This document shows positions 21,227 to 28,147 of a stretch of DNA of 32,762 nucleotides, piece by piece. Both the position numbers and the translations under genes were made by a program. The notes beneath the pieces are model-generated. The model ran no database searches and was not told the DNA's origin. It worked only from the letters and a program-made list of their open reading frames with translations. Position 1 is the first letter of the stretch. Each line of letters begins with the position of its first letter. The DNA is from a virus. The DNA lies in the IMG/VR virus record IMGVR_UViG_3300006128_000031, positions 1 through 32,762 of that record, one strand, 5' to 3'.

Positions 21227-22129
21227 ATGGCTATTTCACGCGCACAACTACTTAAAGAACTGCTCCCCGGCTTGAACGCTTTGTTTGGCTTGGAATACTC
21301 GCGTTACGGCGAAGAGCATAAGGAAATCTACGAAACCGAAACTTCGGAACGTAGCTTCGAAGAAGAAACCAAATTATCTGGCTTCTCCGCAGCTCCTGTG
21401 AAGAATGAAGGTACTGCGATTGCTTATGACAACGCTCAAGAAGCTTGGACAGCTCGCTATAACCACGAAACCATCGCCCTTGGCTTCTCTCTGACAGAAG
21501 AAGCTATCGAAGATAACTTGTACGACTCTTTGTCTGCTCGTTATACCAAGGGTCTGGCTCGCGCTATGGCTTACACCAAGCAAGTTAAAGCAGCTTCAGT
21601 CTTGAACAACGCTTACAACAACGCCTACGCTGGCGGTGATGGCGTTTCTTTGCTGAACACTGCTCACCCCTTGGTGAATGGCGGTACTAACGCTAACACT
21701 CCCAGCACCCCTGCTGACTTGAATGAAACCGCATTGGAAAATGCTGTTATTCAAATCGCTGCATGGACTGATGAGCGTGGTCTGTTGATTGCTGCCAAGC
21801 CCCGCAAGTTGATTGTTCCTCCCGCATTGCAGTTCGTTGCAACTCGTTTGCTCGACACTGAACTGCGTGTTGGTACAAACAACAATGACGTTAACGCCAT
21901 CAAGAACAATGGTTCCGTGCCAGAAGGCTACGTAATCAACCACTTCTTGACCGCGACTAACGCATGGTTCTTGACCACCGATGTTCCTAACGGCATGAAG
22001 CACTTTGTGCGTACTCCCCTGCAAAACAGCATGGACGGTGACTTCGATACTGGTAACGTCCGTTACAAGTCTCGCGAACGTTATTCGTTCGGCTGGTCTG
22101 ACCCACTGGGCATGTACGGTTCTTATTGA
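21227..22129 (+). CDS. major capsid protein (HK97-like)
   Basis: A 300-residue protein beginning MAISRAQLLKELLPGLNALF, with FEEETKLSGFSAAPVKNEGT, then a helical stretch (RYTKGLARAMAYTKQVKAAS), and the end RYKSRERYSFGWSDPLGMYG. These match the Mu gpT-like/HK97-fold major head proteins. Strong codon bias compared with neighbouring genes and a terminator directly after it fit a highly expressed gene. No GTTTAAAC occurs in it. Confidence 0.85.
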   Translation: MAISRAQLLKELLPGLNALFGLEYSRYGEEHKEIYETETSERSFEEETKLSGFSAAPVKNEGTAIAYDNAQEAWTARYNHETIALGFSLTEEAIEDNLYDSLSARYTKGLARAMAYTKQVKAASVLNNAYNNAYAGGDGVSLLNTAHPLVNGGTNANTPSTPADLNETALENAVIQIAAWTDERGLLIAAKPRKLIVPPALQFVATRLLDTELRVGTNNNDVNAIKNNGSVPEGYVINHFLTATNAWFLTTDVPNGMKHFVRTPLQNSMDGDFDTGNVRYKSRERYSFGWSDPLGMYGSY

Positions 22130-22141
22130 ACTGCACAAAAT

Positions 22142-22170
22142 AAAAAGGGGAGCTTCGGCTCCCTTTTTTT
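22142..22170 (+). terminator. Rho-independent terminator after the major capsid gene
   Basis: GGGAGC, TTCG tetraloop, GCTCCC followed by seven T residues and preceded by an A run. Confidence 0.9.
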
Positions 22171-22179
22171 ATTTATCTA

Positions 22180-22207
22180 TTGACACATCGTTTAAATCAG
22201 TTACTAT
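22180..22207 (+). promoter_or_regulatory. promoter candidate for the downstream structural genes
   Basis: TTGACA (22180-22185), a 16-base spacer and TACTAT (22202-22207). The spacer starts CATCGTTTAAAT, one base short of GTTTAAAC, echoing TCGTTTAAAC in the spacer of the 14029 promoter. Confidence 0.55.
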
Positions 22208-22224
22208 TCGGTATCTAGGTATTA

Positions 22225-22269
22225 CCTTTACCAGACTGGCCTAGCAGATGATGCAACAATGGGTAAAGG
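22225..22269 (+). promoter_or_regulatory. long leader hairpin upstream of the 22292 gene
   Basis: CCTTTACC (22225-22232) pairs perfectly with GGTAAAGG (22262-22269) around a 29-base loop in the 5' leader of the transcript. It ends about 20 bases before the start codon, close to the ribosome-binding site AAGGAA. Confidence 0.4.
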
Positions 22270-22291
22270 AACTTTTGCATAAGGAATTATC

Positions 22292-22996
22292 ATGGCACGT
22301 AGTACATTTGAAGGCCCAATCCTGTCGGGCGATAATCGTTTTGGTCCCCTGCGCAACGTAGGTTATTCTCAATTGGTCCAAAACGCTGACGTTAATATTG
22401 CCAACTTGGTTGTTGGCACTTCCACCTACGGTGGTTCATCGGGTCAGTTCGTTGCTTCCAACGGCATCCCTAACGTCAACGGCACTGTGTTTGTGCCTTC
22501 GGCAACAGCCACCCCAACGGCTCAAACCATCCCCGCCGATACAGCCACCAACATCTATCGCGGTGTGGTGTTCTATTTGCCCACTAGCTCTGACTTGGAC
22601 GATATCTTTTTTGATATTCAAACAGCTTTTGCTGTGTCTGGTGGTACAGCCGCTTTGACTTCGGTTCAGTTCTTGGCAAGCAACAACTACACAGCAGCCG
22701 CTGGTAATGCCGCTTACTTCCAAACTGCTGCCATTACGTCCAATGCTGTTGGTCGCCAAGCACTGGCTACCTTTACTGCCACGCAGATTGGCAACCAAAC
22801 AGCCACCTCAACCGACATTTACCAAGGCGGCACTCAGCCTAACTTGTCGCAAGTCGTGGTGACCATTGCCTTGGTTGGTACAGCTTTGAACACAGCCACC
22901 TCAGTTACAGGTCAAGTTAACGTTACTTTGCGTTATACACAGCCTGATAACAACATCGGCACACTGACTACTTACCCCTACGGTAACTTTGATTAA
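22292..22996 (+). CDS. virion structural protein (MARSTFEGP type)
   Basis: A 234-residue Thr/Ala/Val-rich beta protein starting MARSTFEGPILSGDNRFGPL. Composition, strong expression signals (its own promoter and terminator) and location right after the major capsid gene indicate an abundant virion protein, perhaps decoration. It is bracketed by strong terminators, so it can be expressed separately. No enzyme motif. Confidence 0.65.
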   Translation: MARSTFEGPILSGDNRFGPLRNVGYSQLVQNADVNIANLVVGTSTYGGSSGQFVASNGIPNVNGTVFVPSATATPTAQTIPADTATNIYRGVVFYLPTSSDLDDIFFDIQTAFAVSGGTAALTSVQFLASNNYTAAAGNAAYFQTAAITSNAVGRQALATFTATQIGNQTATSTDIYQGGTQPNLSQVVVTIALVGTALNTATSVTGQVNVTLRYTQPDNNIGTLTTYPYGNFD

Positions 22997-23003
22997 TTAA
23001 TCT

Positions 23004-23024
23004 GGGGGGCTTCGGCCCCCTTTT
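23004..23024 (+). terminator. Rho-independent terminator
   Basis: GGGGGC, TTCG tetraloop, GCCCCC and TTTT. It overlaps the leader of the next gene, whose AAAAGGAG ribosome-binding site follows directly, so it may attenuate rather than fully stop transcription. Confidence 0.8.
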
Positions 23025-23039
23025 AAAAGGAGATTAATT

Positions 23040-23858
23040 ATGGCTGTCAGCACAACTTCGTTTTACGGCAATTCCTCGCCTACATCTATTACTCGCAAGG
23101 GAAAGCACGAGCCCTTTGAGTTGCAGGTTGCGCGGGGTGATATTGCTTGCCATGTCCCCGTCGAAATCTTTGGCTATAGTACCCAAGTGGCTTCCACTGC
23201 CCTTGGCCCTTTGTGGGAAGGTTTGACCCAATCCGGCGGTGCATATACGTACCCTTCGTCTGCGGTGCAGATGACTTTGGTGTCCAGCACCACCGATACC
23301 CAGACCGTGCTTGTCATGGGTTTGGACTCTGGTTATAACTTGCTGTATGAAAACATTGTGCTAAATGGCACGACTGGTGTGACTACAGTTAACTCGTACC
23401 TGCGTATTAATGGCTTGTATATCACCAACGGTGTAAACGCTGGCACGATTACTTGCAAAAACAGCACTGTTTTGTATGCGCAAATTAACCCCGGTATTGG
23501 GCAGACACAGGCATCTATTTTTACGGTTCCTAACGGCTATACGTTCTACTTGTCGTATGTCCAAGGCAATGCCAGTATTGGATTCACATCTAGCAATTAC
23601 ATGCTTTTTGCTGAGTACAATAAGTTCAACTTAGGTAACCCACAAGATAACATCAACGGGTATCCACTAGCGTATGGCGGTAACACAAGCGTGTTGTCGC
23701 AGTCACCATTCGTGCAAATCTTCAATATTCCTTACACTGTGCCAGTTCAGCACGAGGGGGGCACTGACATTCAGTTCCAATTGAAATCTAACTCCGGTGG
23801 TCCTTTTGTCGGCAGTATCTTTGCTGGCGGTTATTTGATTGCTAATTCGGTGAGCTAA
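23040..23858 (+). CDS. virion structural protein
   Basis: A 272-residue beta-rich protein beginning MAVSTTSFYGNSSPTSITRK and ending FVGSIFAGGYLIANSVS. It is rich in Thr, Ser, Gly and Asn, without catalytic motifs. Position in the head and structural block suggests a capsid or tail component. No precise family is recognised. Ribosome-binding site AAAAGGAGA. Confidence 0.6.
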   Translation: MAVSTTSFYGNSSPTSITRKGKHEPFELQVARGDIACHVPVEIFGYSTQVASTALGPLWEGLTQSGGAYTYPSSAVQMTLVSSTTDTQTVLVMGLDSGYNLLYENIVLNGTTGVTTVNSYLRINGLYITNGVNAGTITCKNSTVLYAQINPGIGQTQASIFTVPNGYTFYLSYVQGNASIGFTSSNYMLFAEYNKFNLGNPQDNINGYPLAYGGNTSVLSQSPFVQIFNIPYTVPVQHEGGTDIQFQLKSNSGGPFVGSIFAGGYLIANSVS

Positions 23859-23860
23859 TC

Positions 23861-24106
23861 ATGCCTAAAACAGCAGCATGGCAACGAGCGGAAGGCAAAA
23901 ACAAGAATGGTGGTTTAAACGCCAAGGGGCGCGCGTCCGCCAAAAAGCAAGGGATGAATCTGAAGCCCCCGCAACCAGAAGGCGGGTCACGCAGAGACTC
24001 ATTTTGCGCTCGCATGGAAGGCATGAAAAAGAAGCTAACTAGTGTCAAAACGGCCAACGACCCTAACAGCCGAATCAATAAAAGCCTTCGGGCGTGGAAA
24101 TGTTGA
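23861..24106 (+). CDS. DUF6321-like small basic protein
   Basis: An 81-residue protein with WQRAEGKNKNGGLNAKGRAS and later RRDSFCARMEGMKKKL, ending RINKSLRAWKC. The order W.R.eGKN..GGLNakGR...........P....RR.SFcARM..m is the signature of a small phage domain, recalled as DUF6321, found in many phages of aquatic and soil bacteria. Its basic charge suggests nucleic acid contact or packaging with the genome. GTTTAAAC at 23913 encodes GLN. Function unknown. Confidence 0.75.
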   Translation: MPKTAAWQRAEGKNKNGGLNAKGRASAKKQGMNLKPPQPEGGSRRDSFCARMEGMKKKLTSVKTANDPNSRINKSLRAWKC

Positions 24107-24107
24107 C

Positions 24108-24350
24108 ATGGATGCCAACATGATTTGGTCGGGCGCTTTATCCCTAGTATTGGGTATGGTTGCTTTTTTTCTTAAAGAGAAGTCTAATGACCTTAAGCGA
24201 ATTGAGATTCTCCTCAATCGTACACGCGAGGAAATCGCAAAGGGGTATGTAACAAATGACGAACTTAACAAAATTACTGACCATATTGACCAACGCTTTA
24301 ATAAGCTGGAAGCTAAAATTGACCAGCTTATTCAGCAAGGAAGCAAATGA
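24108..24350 (+). CDS. membrane protein with coiled-coil tail (holin or spanin-like)
   Basis: An 80-residue protein starting MDANMIWSGALSLVLGMVAF at 24108. One TM segment (about 5-22) is followed by a coiled coil (LKRIEILLNRTREEIAKGYV to LEAKIDQLIQ). This topology is shared by hemolysin XhlA-like proteins and some i-spanins, so a lysis role is possible. No endolysin gene is adjacent. It overlaps the next gene start (ATGA). Confidence 0.55.
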   Translation: MDANMIWSGALSLVLGMVAFFLKEKSNDLKRIEILLNRTREEIAKGYVTNDELNKITDHIDQRFNKLEAKIDQLIQQGSK

Positions 24351-25048
24351 TGCCAAGCAAGAGCAAGGCACAACATAATCTTATGGCGGCAGTTGCCCAT
24401 TCGGCAGCTTTCGCCAAAAAGGTGGGTATCCCACAGTCTGTGGGAAAAGACTTTAACGAGGCCGATAAAGGCCGTAAATTCTCAAGAGGTGGTGATATGA
24501 AGAAACATGAAAAGCACATGGCGACCGGTGGCACTCCTGACCCCCGCGCTGTTGCAGCATTGATGGCCGCTCGCCGTGCCGCTCCCCGTCAACCTGCTCC
24601 CATGCCCCCTATGGCTGGCGCTATGCCTCCTCCCGGCATGAAGCATGGTGGACTTTCCAAGGTTCATCACAAGCATTTGGCTGAACACCATCTGTCGATG
24701 GCTGAACACCACATGAAGATGCATTCACATGGTGGCAAGGTTAAGAAGATGGCTGCTGGTGGTCCCGCTATGGACCGCGAGATTGAAGCTGGTGAGCGTC
24801 ATCTGAAACACGGCGAACATGCCGTTCAAAAACGTGGTCACACACGTGATATTGAAGAAAAAATGAAGAATGATGGCTTGAATGATATTGGCACTTCCGG
24901 CATGAAGCGTGGTGGCAAAGTCCACAAATACGCTGCTGGTGGTCACATTAGTTCTGCTCACCATCGCGCTGATGGCATCGCCGAAAAAGGCCACACCAAA
25001 ACCAAAATCCACAAGATGGCTGGTGGCGGTAAAGCTAAATACTGCTAA
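24347..25048 (+). CDS. His- and Gly-rich basic phage protein
   Basis: A 233-residue protein. The N-terminus MPSKSKAQHNLMAAVAHSAA then KVGIPQSVGKDFNEADKGRK is a recurring short phage domain. The middle has HHKHLAEHHLSMAEHHMKMH and several MKxGG/AAGG motifs; the end has SSAHHRADGIAEKGHTKTKI, which is repeated in the 25260 gene (SSASKRADGIAAKGKTKGK). It is likely a virion or DNA-associated protein, perhaps metal-binding through the His clusters. Function unknown. Confidence 0.6.
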   Translation: MMPSKSKAQHNLMAAVAHSAAFAKKVGIPQSVGKDFNEADKGRKFSRGGDMKKHEKHMATGGTPDPRAVAALMAARRAAPRQPAPMPPMAGAMPPPGMKHGGLSKVHHKHLAEHHLSMAEHHMKMHSHGGKVKKMAAGGPAMDREIEAGERHLKHGEHAVQKRGHTRDIEEKMKNDGLNDIGTSGMKRGGKVHKYAAGGHISSAHHRADGIAEKGHTKTKIHKMAGGGKAKYC

Positions 25049-25059
25049 GGAGTTTAAAC

Positions 25060-25257
25060 ATGCAACATCACACTCCACACATGCACGAAAAAGAAGTGCA
25101 TCATGAGTTTAAACACAATGTGCATCATGTTGAAAAGCACTATGGTGGTGACGGTCACAAGCCCCATCACGAGCATTTCAAACATCATGCCGCTGGTCAC
25201 AAGTTGCACCATGAGCATGTAGAGCACATGTGCCACGGCGGAATGTCGCATAAATAA
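25060..25257 (+). CDS. extremely His-rich small protein (about 35% His)
   Basis: A 65-residue protein with 23 His residues (MQHHTPHMHEKEVHHEFKHN at the start). Such composition should bind transition metals such as Zn, Ni, Cu or Fe. AAGGAG precedes the start and GTTTAAAC sits exactly between that site and the ATG; a second copy lies 55 bases later in the gene. It lies in the structural region next to another His-rich gene, which suggests a virion component. No family recognised. Confidence 0.65.
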   Translation: MQHHTPHMHEKEVHHEFKHNVHHVEKHYGGDGHKPHHEHFKHHAAGHKLHHEHVEHMCHGGMSHK

Positions 25258-25259
25258 TC

Positions 25260-25646
25260 ATGGACTCCTCCATCAATCCGGAGCCGATGGATGATTTGCA
25301 AGGCCGAATTGCCCAAATGCGTGGGCAGTTTGGTGCTGCTTATCCAAATATGATGAGATGCATCCCACAAGGCGCACCTCAGAATATGCCTCAGGGCTAT
25401 CCACAAGGTATGTCTCCAATGAGGCCTCAGTACGGTCCTCAAGGAGCAAACCCGGAGATTCCACCCCGAGCCCCGCCTCAAATGGTTGGGCAAAGGATGC
25501 CTACACCATATAACACCTGCATGCCATCTCGCCCATTAAAAGCTGGTGGTATTGCCAAGATGGCAAAGGGTGGTTCAGTTAGCTCTGCGTCTAAACGCGC
25601 CGATGGTATAGCCGCCAAAGGCAAGACAAAGGGGAAATACCTATGA
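25260..25646 (+). CDS. Pro/Gln/Met-rich small protein with RADGIA tail
   Basis: A 128-residue protein. Residues about 35-85 are low complexity rich in Pro, Gln, Met and Gly (PQGAPQNMPQGYPQGMSPMR). The end AGGIAKMAKGGSVSSASKRA then DGIAAKGKTKGKYL repeats the terminal module of the 24347 gene. No ribosome-binding site is obvious; the gene begins two bases after the previous stop. Presumably structural; function unknown. Confidence 0.55.
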   Translation: MDSSINPEPMDDLQGRIAQMRGQFGAAYPNMMRCIPQGAPQNMPQGYPQGMSPMRPQYGPQGANPEIPPRAPPQMVGQRMPTPYNTCMPSRPLKAGGIAKMAKGGSVSSASKRADGIAAKGKTKGKYL

Positions 25647-25921
25647 TGGCAAGCCGTGGTATGGGGGACATCAGTCCCTCTAAGATGCCAAAAAAAAAGG
25701 TTATCCATCGCAAGGATGACCCGAATGCCGTGGAGATGTACGCCAAGGGCGGTCATGTCAACGCTGCTGGAAACTATACCAAGCCAAGTCTGCGCAAGCG
25801 TATCGTTTCCCAAGTGAAGGCGGCGGCCACTCAGGGAACCAAGGCAGGTCAGTGGTCGGCTCGCAAGGCTCAGCTTGTAGCTAAGAAGTACAAAGCGGCT
25901 GGCGGGGGATATAAAGATTGA
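25643..25921 (+). CDS. conserved small basic phage protein (AAGNYTKP type)
   Basis: A 92-residue protein. The C-terminal part NAAGNYTKPSLRKRIVSQVK and GQWSARKAQLVAKKYKAAGG is a widely distributed phage motif (NAAGNYTKP..RKR.........G...GQWSARKAQ.LAK.YK..GGGY.D). Strongly basic, likely nucleic acid-bound or internal virion protein. It overlaps the next gene, which starts with TTG in a TTGA overlap. Function unknown. Confidence 0.7.
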   Translation: MMASRGMGDISPSKMPKKKVIHRKDDPNAVEMYAKGGHVNAAGNYTKPSLRKRIVSQVKAAATQGTKAGQWSARKAQLVAKKYKAAGGGYKD

Positions 25922-26151
25922 GAGCTCCTCAGCAATCGCTTAAAGACTGGGGTGACCAGAAGTGGCGCACCAAGTCTGGCAAACCGTCAAGCAAGACGGG
26001 AGAAAGATATTTGCCAGAGAAGGCAATAAAGTCTTTAAGCCCTGCTGAATATGCGGCAACTACCAAGGCCAAGCGCAAGGGCAAGGCGGAAGGTAAACAG
26101 TTTGTAGCGCAACCCAAGAGGATTGCAAAGAAAACAGCGGGGTATCGGTAA
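25918..26151 (+). CDS. DUF5872-like small basic protein, TTG start
   Basis: A 77-residue protein, reading SLKDWGDQKWRTKSGKPSSK and TGERYLPEKAIKSLSPAEYA, ending in KRIAKKTAGYR. This is a conserved short phage domain, recalled as DUF5872, that usually follows the AAGNYTKP gene. The start codon is TTG and overlaps the preceding stop. It is about 25% Lys/Arg. Function unknown; likely DNA-associated. Confidence 0.7.
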   Translation: MRAPQQSLKDWGDQKWRTKSGKPSSKTGERYLPEKAIKSLSPAEYAATTKAKRKGKAEGKQFVAQPKRIAKKTAGYR

Positions 26152-26324
26152 TGGCTGAGAAGTGGATTCAAGGTGCAATCAAAAAGGCCGGTTCATTACG
26201 TGAAGCGTTGCACGTAAAAGAAGGGCATAATATACCTGCCAATAAGCTTGCGAAGGCTGCCAAAGCTCCCGGAAAGCTTGGTCAAAGGGCTCGCCTAGCA
26301 CAGACATTAAAGAGCTTTAAATGA
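26151..26324 (+). CDS. conserved small basic protein (KWIQGAIKK type)
   Basis: A 57-residue protein with KWIQGAIKKAGSLREALHVK and KLAKAAKAPGKLGQRARLAQ, ending TLKSFK. The family is ubiquitous in phages of many hosts, always short and basic, and often next to the two genes before it. It overlaps the previous stop (TAATG) and the next start (ATGA). Function unknown; it is a small helical protein. Confidence 0.75.
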   Translation: MAEKWIQGAIKKAGSLREALHVKEGHNIPANKLAKAAKAPGKLGQRARLAQTLKSFK

Positions 26325-27259
26325 CTGCATACACCAGTGGTACATCCTCATTCAATTTAGCGTTTAACGAAATCGTAGAAGAATGCTACGAGCGTTGCGG
26401 TATTGAGGTGCGCACTGGTTATCAATTACGCACAGCAAGGCGTAGTTTTAATTTGATGACCATAGATTGGGCAAACCGTGGCATCAATCTGTGGACAATT
26501 GAGCAAGGAATCATTCCATTGGTAACCGGTCAGGTGGCCTATCCTTTGCCGGTGGACACAATCGATTTGCTTGACCATGTGATTCGTCAGCAAGCAAATA
26601 CTACGGGCCAAATGGATATCAACATTACTCGCATTTCCGAAACAATGTATTCCACCATCCCCAACAAACTTGCTCAGGGTCGCCCTATTCAGGTTTGGGT
26701 GAACCGTCAATCTGGAAACATTAACCCAACCAACGCAACAATCCAAGGCAATGGAGCCGGTTCTACCAGCATTTCTGCCACCGATACCACCATTGTTTTG
26801 AGCGATACAAGCAGCCTACCCGCCGCAGGTTACATCAATGTGGGCAATGAAACAATTTACTATACCGCCGTGTCTGGCAACTCTCTGTTGCTATGCGCTC
26901 GCGGACAAAACGGAACCACGGCTGCTGCCGCTTTGACAAATACTCCTGTTTACTTAAACTATCTCCCCAACATCAATGTATGGCCTACCCCAGATGCGGG
27001 CGGTAACTACAGTTTTGTTTATTGGAGAATGCGAAGGATTCAAGATTCTGGTACAGGTGTCAACATAGAAGACATTCCTTTCCGTTTCATTCCTTGTTTG
27101 GTTGCTGGTCTTTCTTATTACATTGCTTTGAAGACTCCTCAAGGGATGGCAAAGTTAGACATTCTCAAACAACAATATGATGAAGCTTGGGATATGGCGG
27201 CATCTCAAGATAGGGAAAAGGCTTCTCTCCGGTTAGCCCCAAGACAAATGTTCTGGTAA
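26321..27259 (+). CDS. head-tail adaptor-like protein (P22 gp4-type, putative) with inserted beta module
   Basis: A 312-residue protein. FNEIVEECYERCGIEVRTGY, RTARRSFNLMTIDWANRGIN, LWTIEQ and the end KLDILKQQYDEAWDMAASQD are typical of head-tail connector proteins of aquatic podoviruses. Residues about 133-212 (TTIVLSDTSSLPAAGYINVG, NETIYYTAV..., CARGQNGTT) form a recognisable inserted beta module found in unrelated virion proteins. Adaptor role is inferred from position and family likeness. Confidence 0.6.
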   Translation: MTAYTSGTSSFNLAFNEIVEECYERCGIEVRTGYQLRTARRSFNLMTIDWANRGINLWTIEQGIIPLVTGQVAYPLPVDTIDLLDHVIRQQANTTGQMDINITRISETMYSTIPNKLAQGRPIQVWVNRQSGNINPTNATIQGNGAGSTSISATDTTIVLSDTSSLPAAGYINVGNETIYYTAVSGNSLLLCARGQNGTTAAAALTNTPVYLNYLPNINVWPTPDAGGNYSFVYWRMRRIQDSGTGVNIEDIPFRFIPCLVAGLSYYIALKTPQGMAKLDILKQQYDEAWDMAASQDREKASLRLAPRQMFW

Positions 27260-27687
27260 TGGCTACCCAGTACGCATCAGGTAAATATGCAATTGCTGAG
27301 TGTGACCGTTGCGGCCAACGGTACATGCTTAAGGAGTTGAAGAAGGAAATCATCAAGACAAAACTTTTTCAGATTAAAGTTTGTCCTGAATGTTGGGACC
27401 CTGACCAACCGCAATTGTCTTTAGGTCTTTACCCAGTGTATGACCCGCAGGCAGTTAGAGAGCCAAGGCCGGATGTCAGTTATTATGCGTCTGGCAGTAG
27501 CGGTGTTCAAACCAATGTAAGTGGCGGGAACACTGAGAGTGGCGTGGGTTATCCAGAGGGCGGTAGTCGAGTATTTGAATGGGGTTGGAATCCTGTTGGT
27601 GGTTCTAGTGGATTCGATTCATCATTAACACCAAATAGCTTGATATTCCGTTTTCAATTGGGTACAGTTACTATAAGCACAACCTAG
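27259..27687 (+). CDS. zinc-ribbon virion-region protein
   Basis: A 142-residue protein. CDRCG (15-19) and CPEC (42-45) form a four-cysteine zinc ribbon. It is followed by LYPVYDPQAVREPRPDVSYY and a Gly/Ser-rich tail. It overlaps the adaptor gene end (TAATG). The same gene follows the adaptor gene in many aquatic phages, so a role in connector or tail assembly is likely but unproven. Confidence 0.65.
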   Translation: MATQYASGKYAIAECDRCGQRYMLKELKKEIIKTKLFQIKVCPECWDPDQPQLSLGLYPVYDPQAVREPRPDVSYYASGSSGVQTNVSGGNTESGVGYPEGGSRVFEWGWNPVGGSSGFDSSLTPNSLIFRFQLGTVTISTT

Positions 27688-27695
27688 GAGTTGCT

Positions 27696-27872
27696 ATGGA
27701 AAAGAAAACAGTTAAAGCGATTGCGGACATGGAAATTCGCAAGCATGAAAAACATGACCATCCCGGTCAGAAGCCTACCAAGTTTGCCAAAGGCGGCGTA
27801 ACTGGTAAAGCCATGAAGGCCGTTGGTCGTAATTTGGCACGTGCTCACAACCAAAAACCCGGGAGCAAATGA
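27696..27872 (+). CDS. small basic protein with KGGVTGKAM motif
   Basis: A 58-residue protein with KFAKGGVTGKAMKAVGRNLA then RAHNQK, a recurring phage motif. The ribosome-binding site is AGGAG. The His/Lys-rich start (IRKHEKHDHP) recalls the 24347 gene. It overlaps the next start (ATGA). Function unknown; part of the small basic protein set. Confidence 0.65.
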   Translation: MEKKTVKAIADMEIRKHEKHDHPGQKPTKFAKGGVTGKAMKAVGRNLARAHNQKPGSK

Positions 27873-28147
27873 TGGCTAAATTCAGTCACAAGCAAATGGG
27901 CAAAGAGAACGGCCCTGCATCCGAGTATGCACAACCTCATACCATGAAGGGCAAGTCCATTGATGGTACTGAAGTCATGAAAGCTGGCGAATACGTTAGC
28001 AACAAAAGTGCTAAAACGGCAACCATCAAAGACCCTCTTATGAGCGGTGTTAGCTATGGTGTTGGCGAAACCAAAACGGATGGCATCAAAATCCGTGGTA
28101 CTGGTGCAGCTACTAAAGGCGTAATGGCTCGAGGACCGATGGCGTGA
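27869..28147 (+). CDS. small conserved phage protein ending in ARGPMA
   Basis: A 92-residue protein. KFSHKQMGKENGPASEYAQP at the start and KTDGIKIRGTGAATKGVMAR at the end; the latter is a common C-terminal motif (tdGIk.RG.gAA.kG...RGPMA) of small aquatic phage proteins. It overlaps the next gene by ATGA. Function unknown. Confidence 0.65.
   Translation: MMAKFSHKQMGKENGPASEYAQPHTMKGKSIDGTEVMKAGEYVSNKSAKTATIKDPLMSGVSYGVGETKTDGIKIRGTGAATKGVMARGPMA

Larger units (their letters stand above)
1596..24048. repeat. 12-base repeat AACTAGTGTCAA, three copies
   Basis: Identical copies at 1596-1607 (inside the nuclease-like gene), 8047-8058 (between convergent operons) and 24037-24048 (inside the DUF6321-like gene), all in the same orientation. 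The complement starts with TTGACA. Confidence 0.6.

Noticed and set aside
24108-24350. Firm holin assignment for the TM/coiled-coil protein
   Set aside because: Topology fits but there is no adjacent endolysin and no family signature, so only a tentative call is given.
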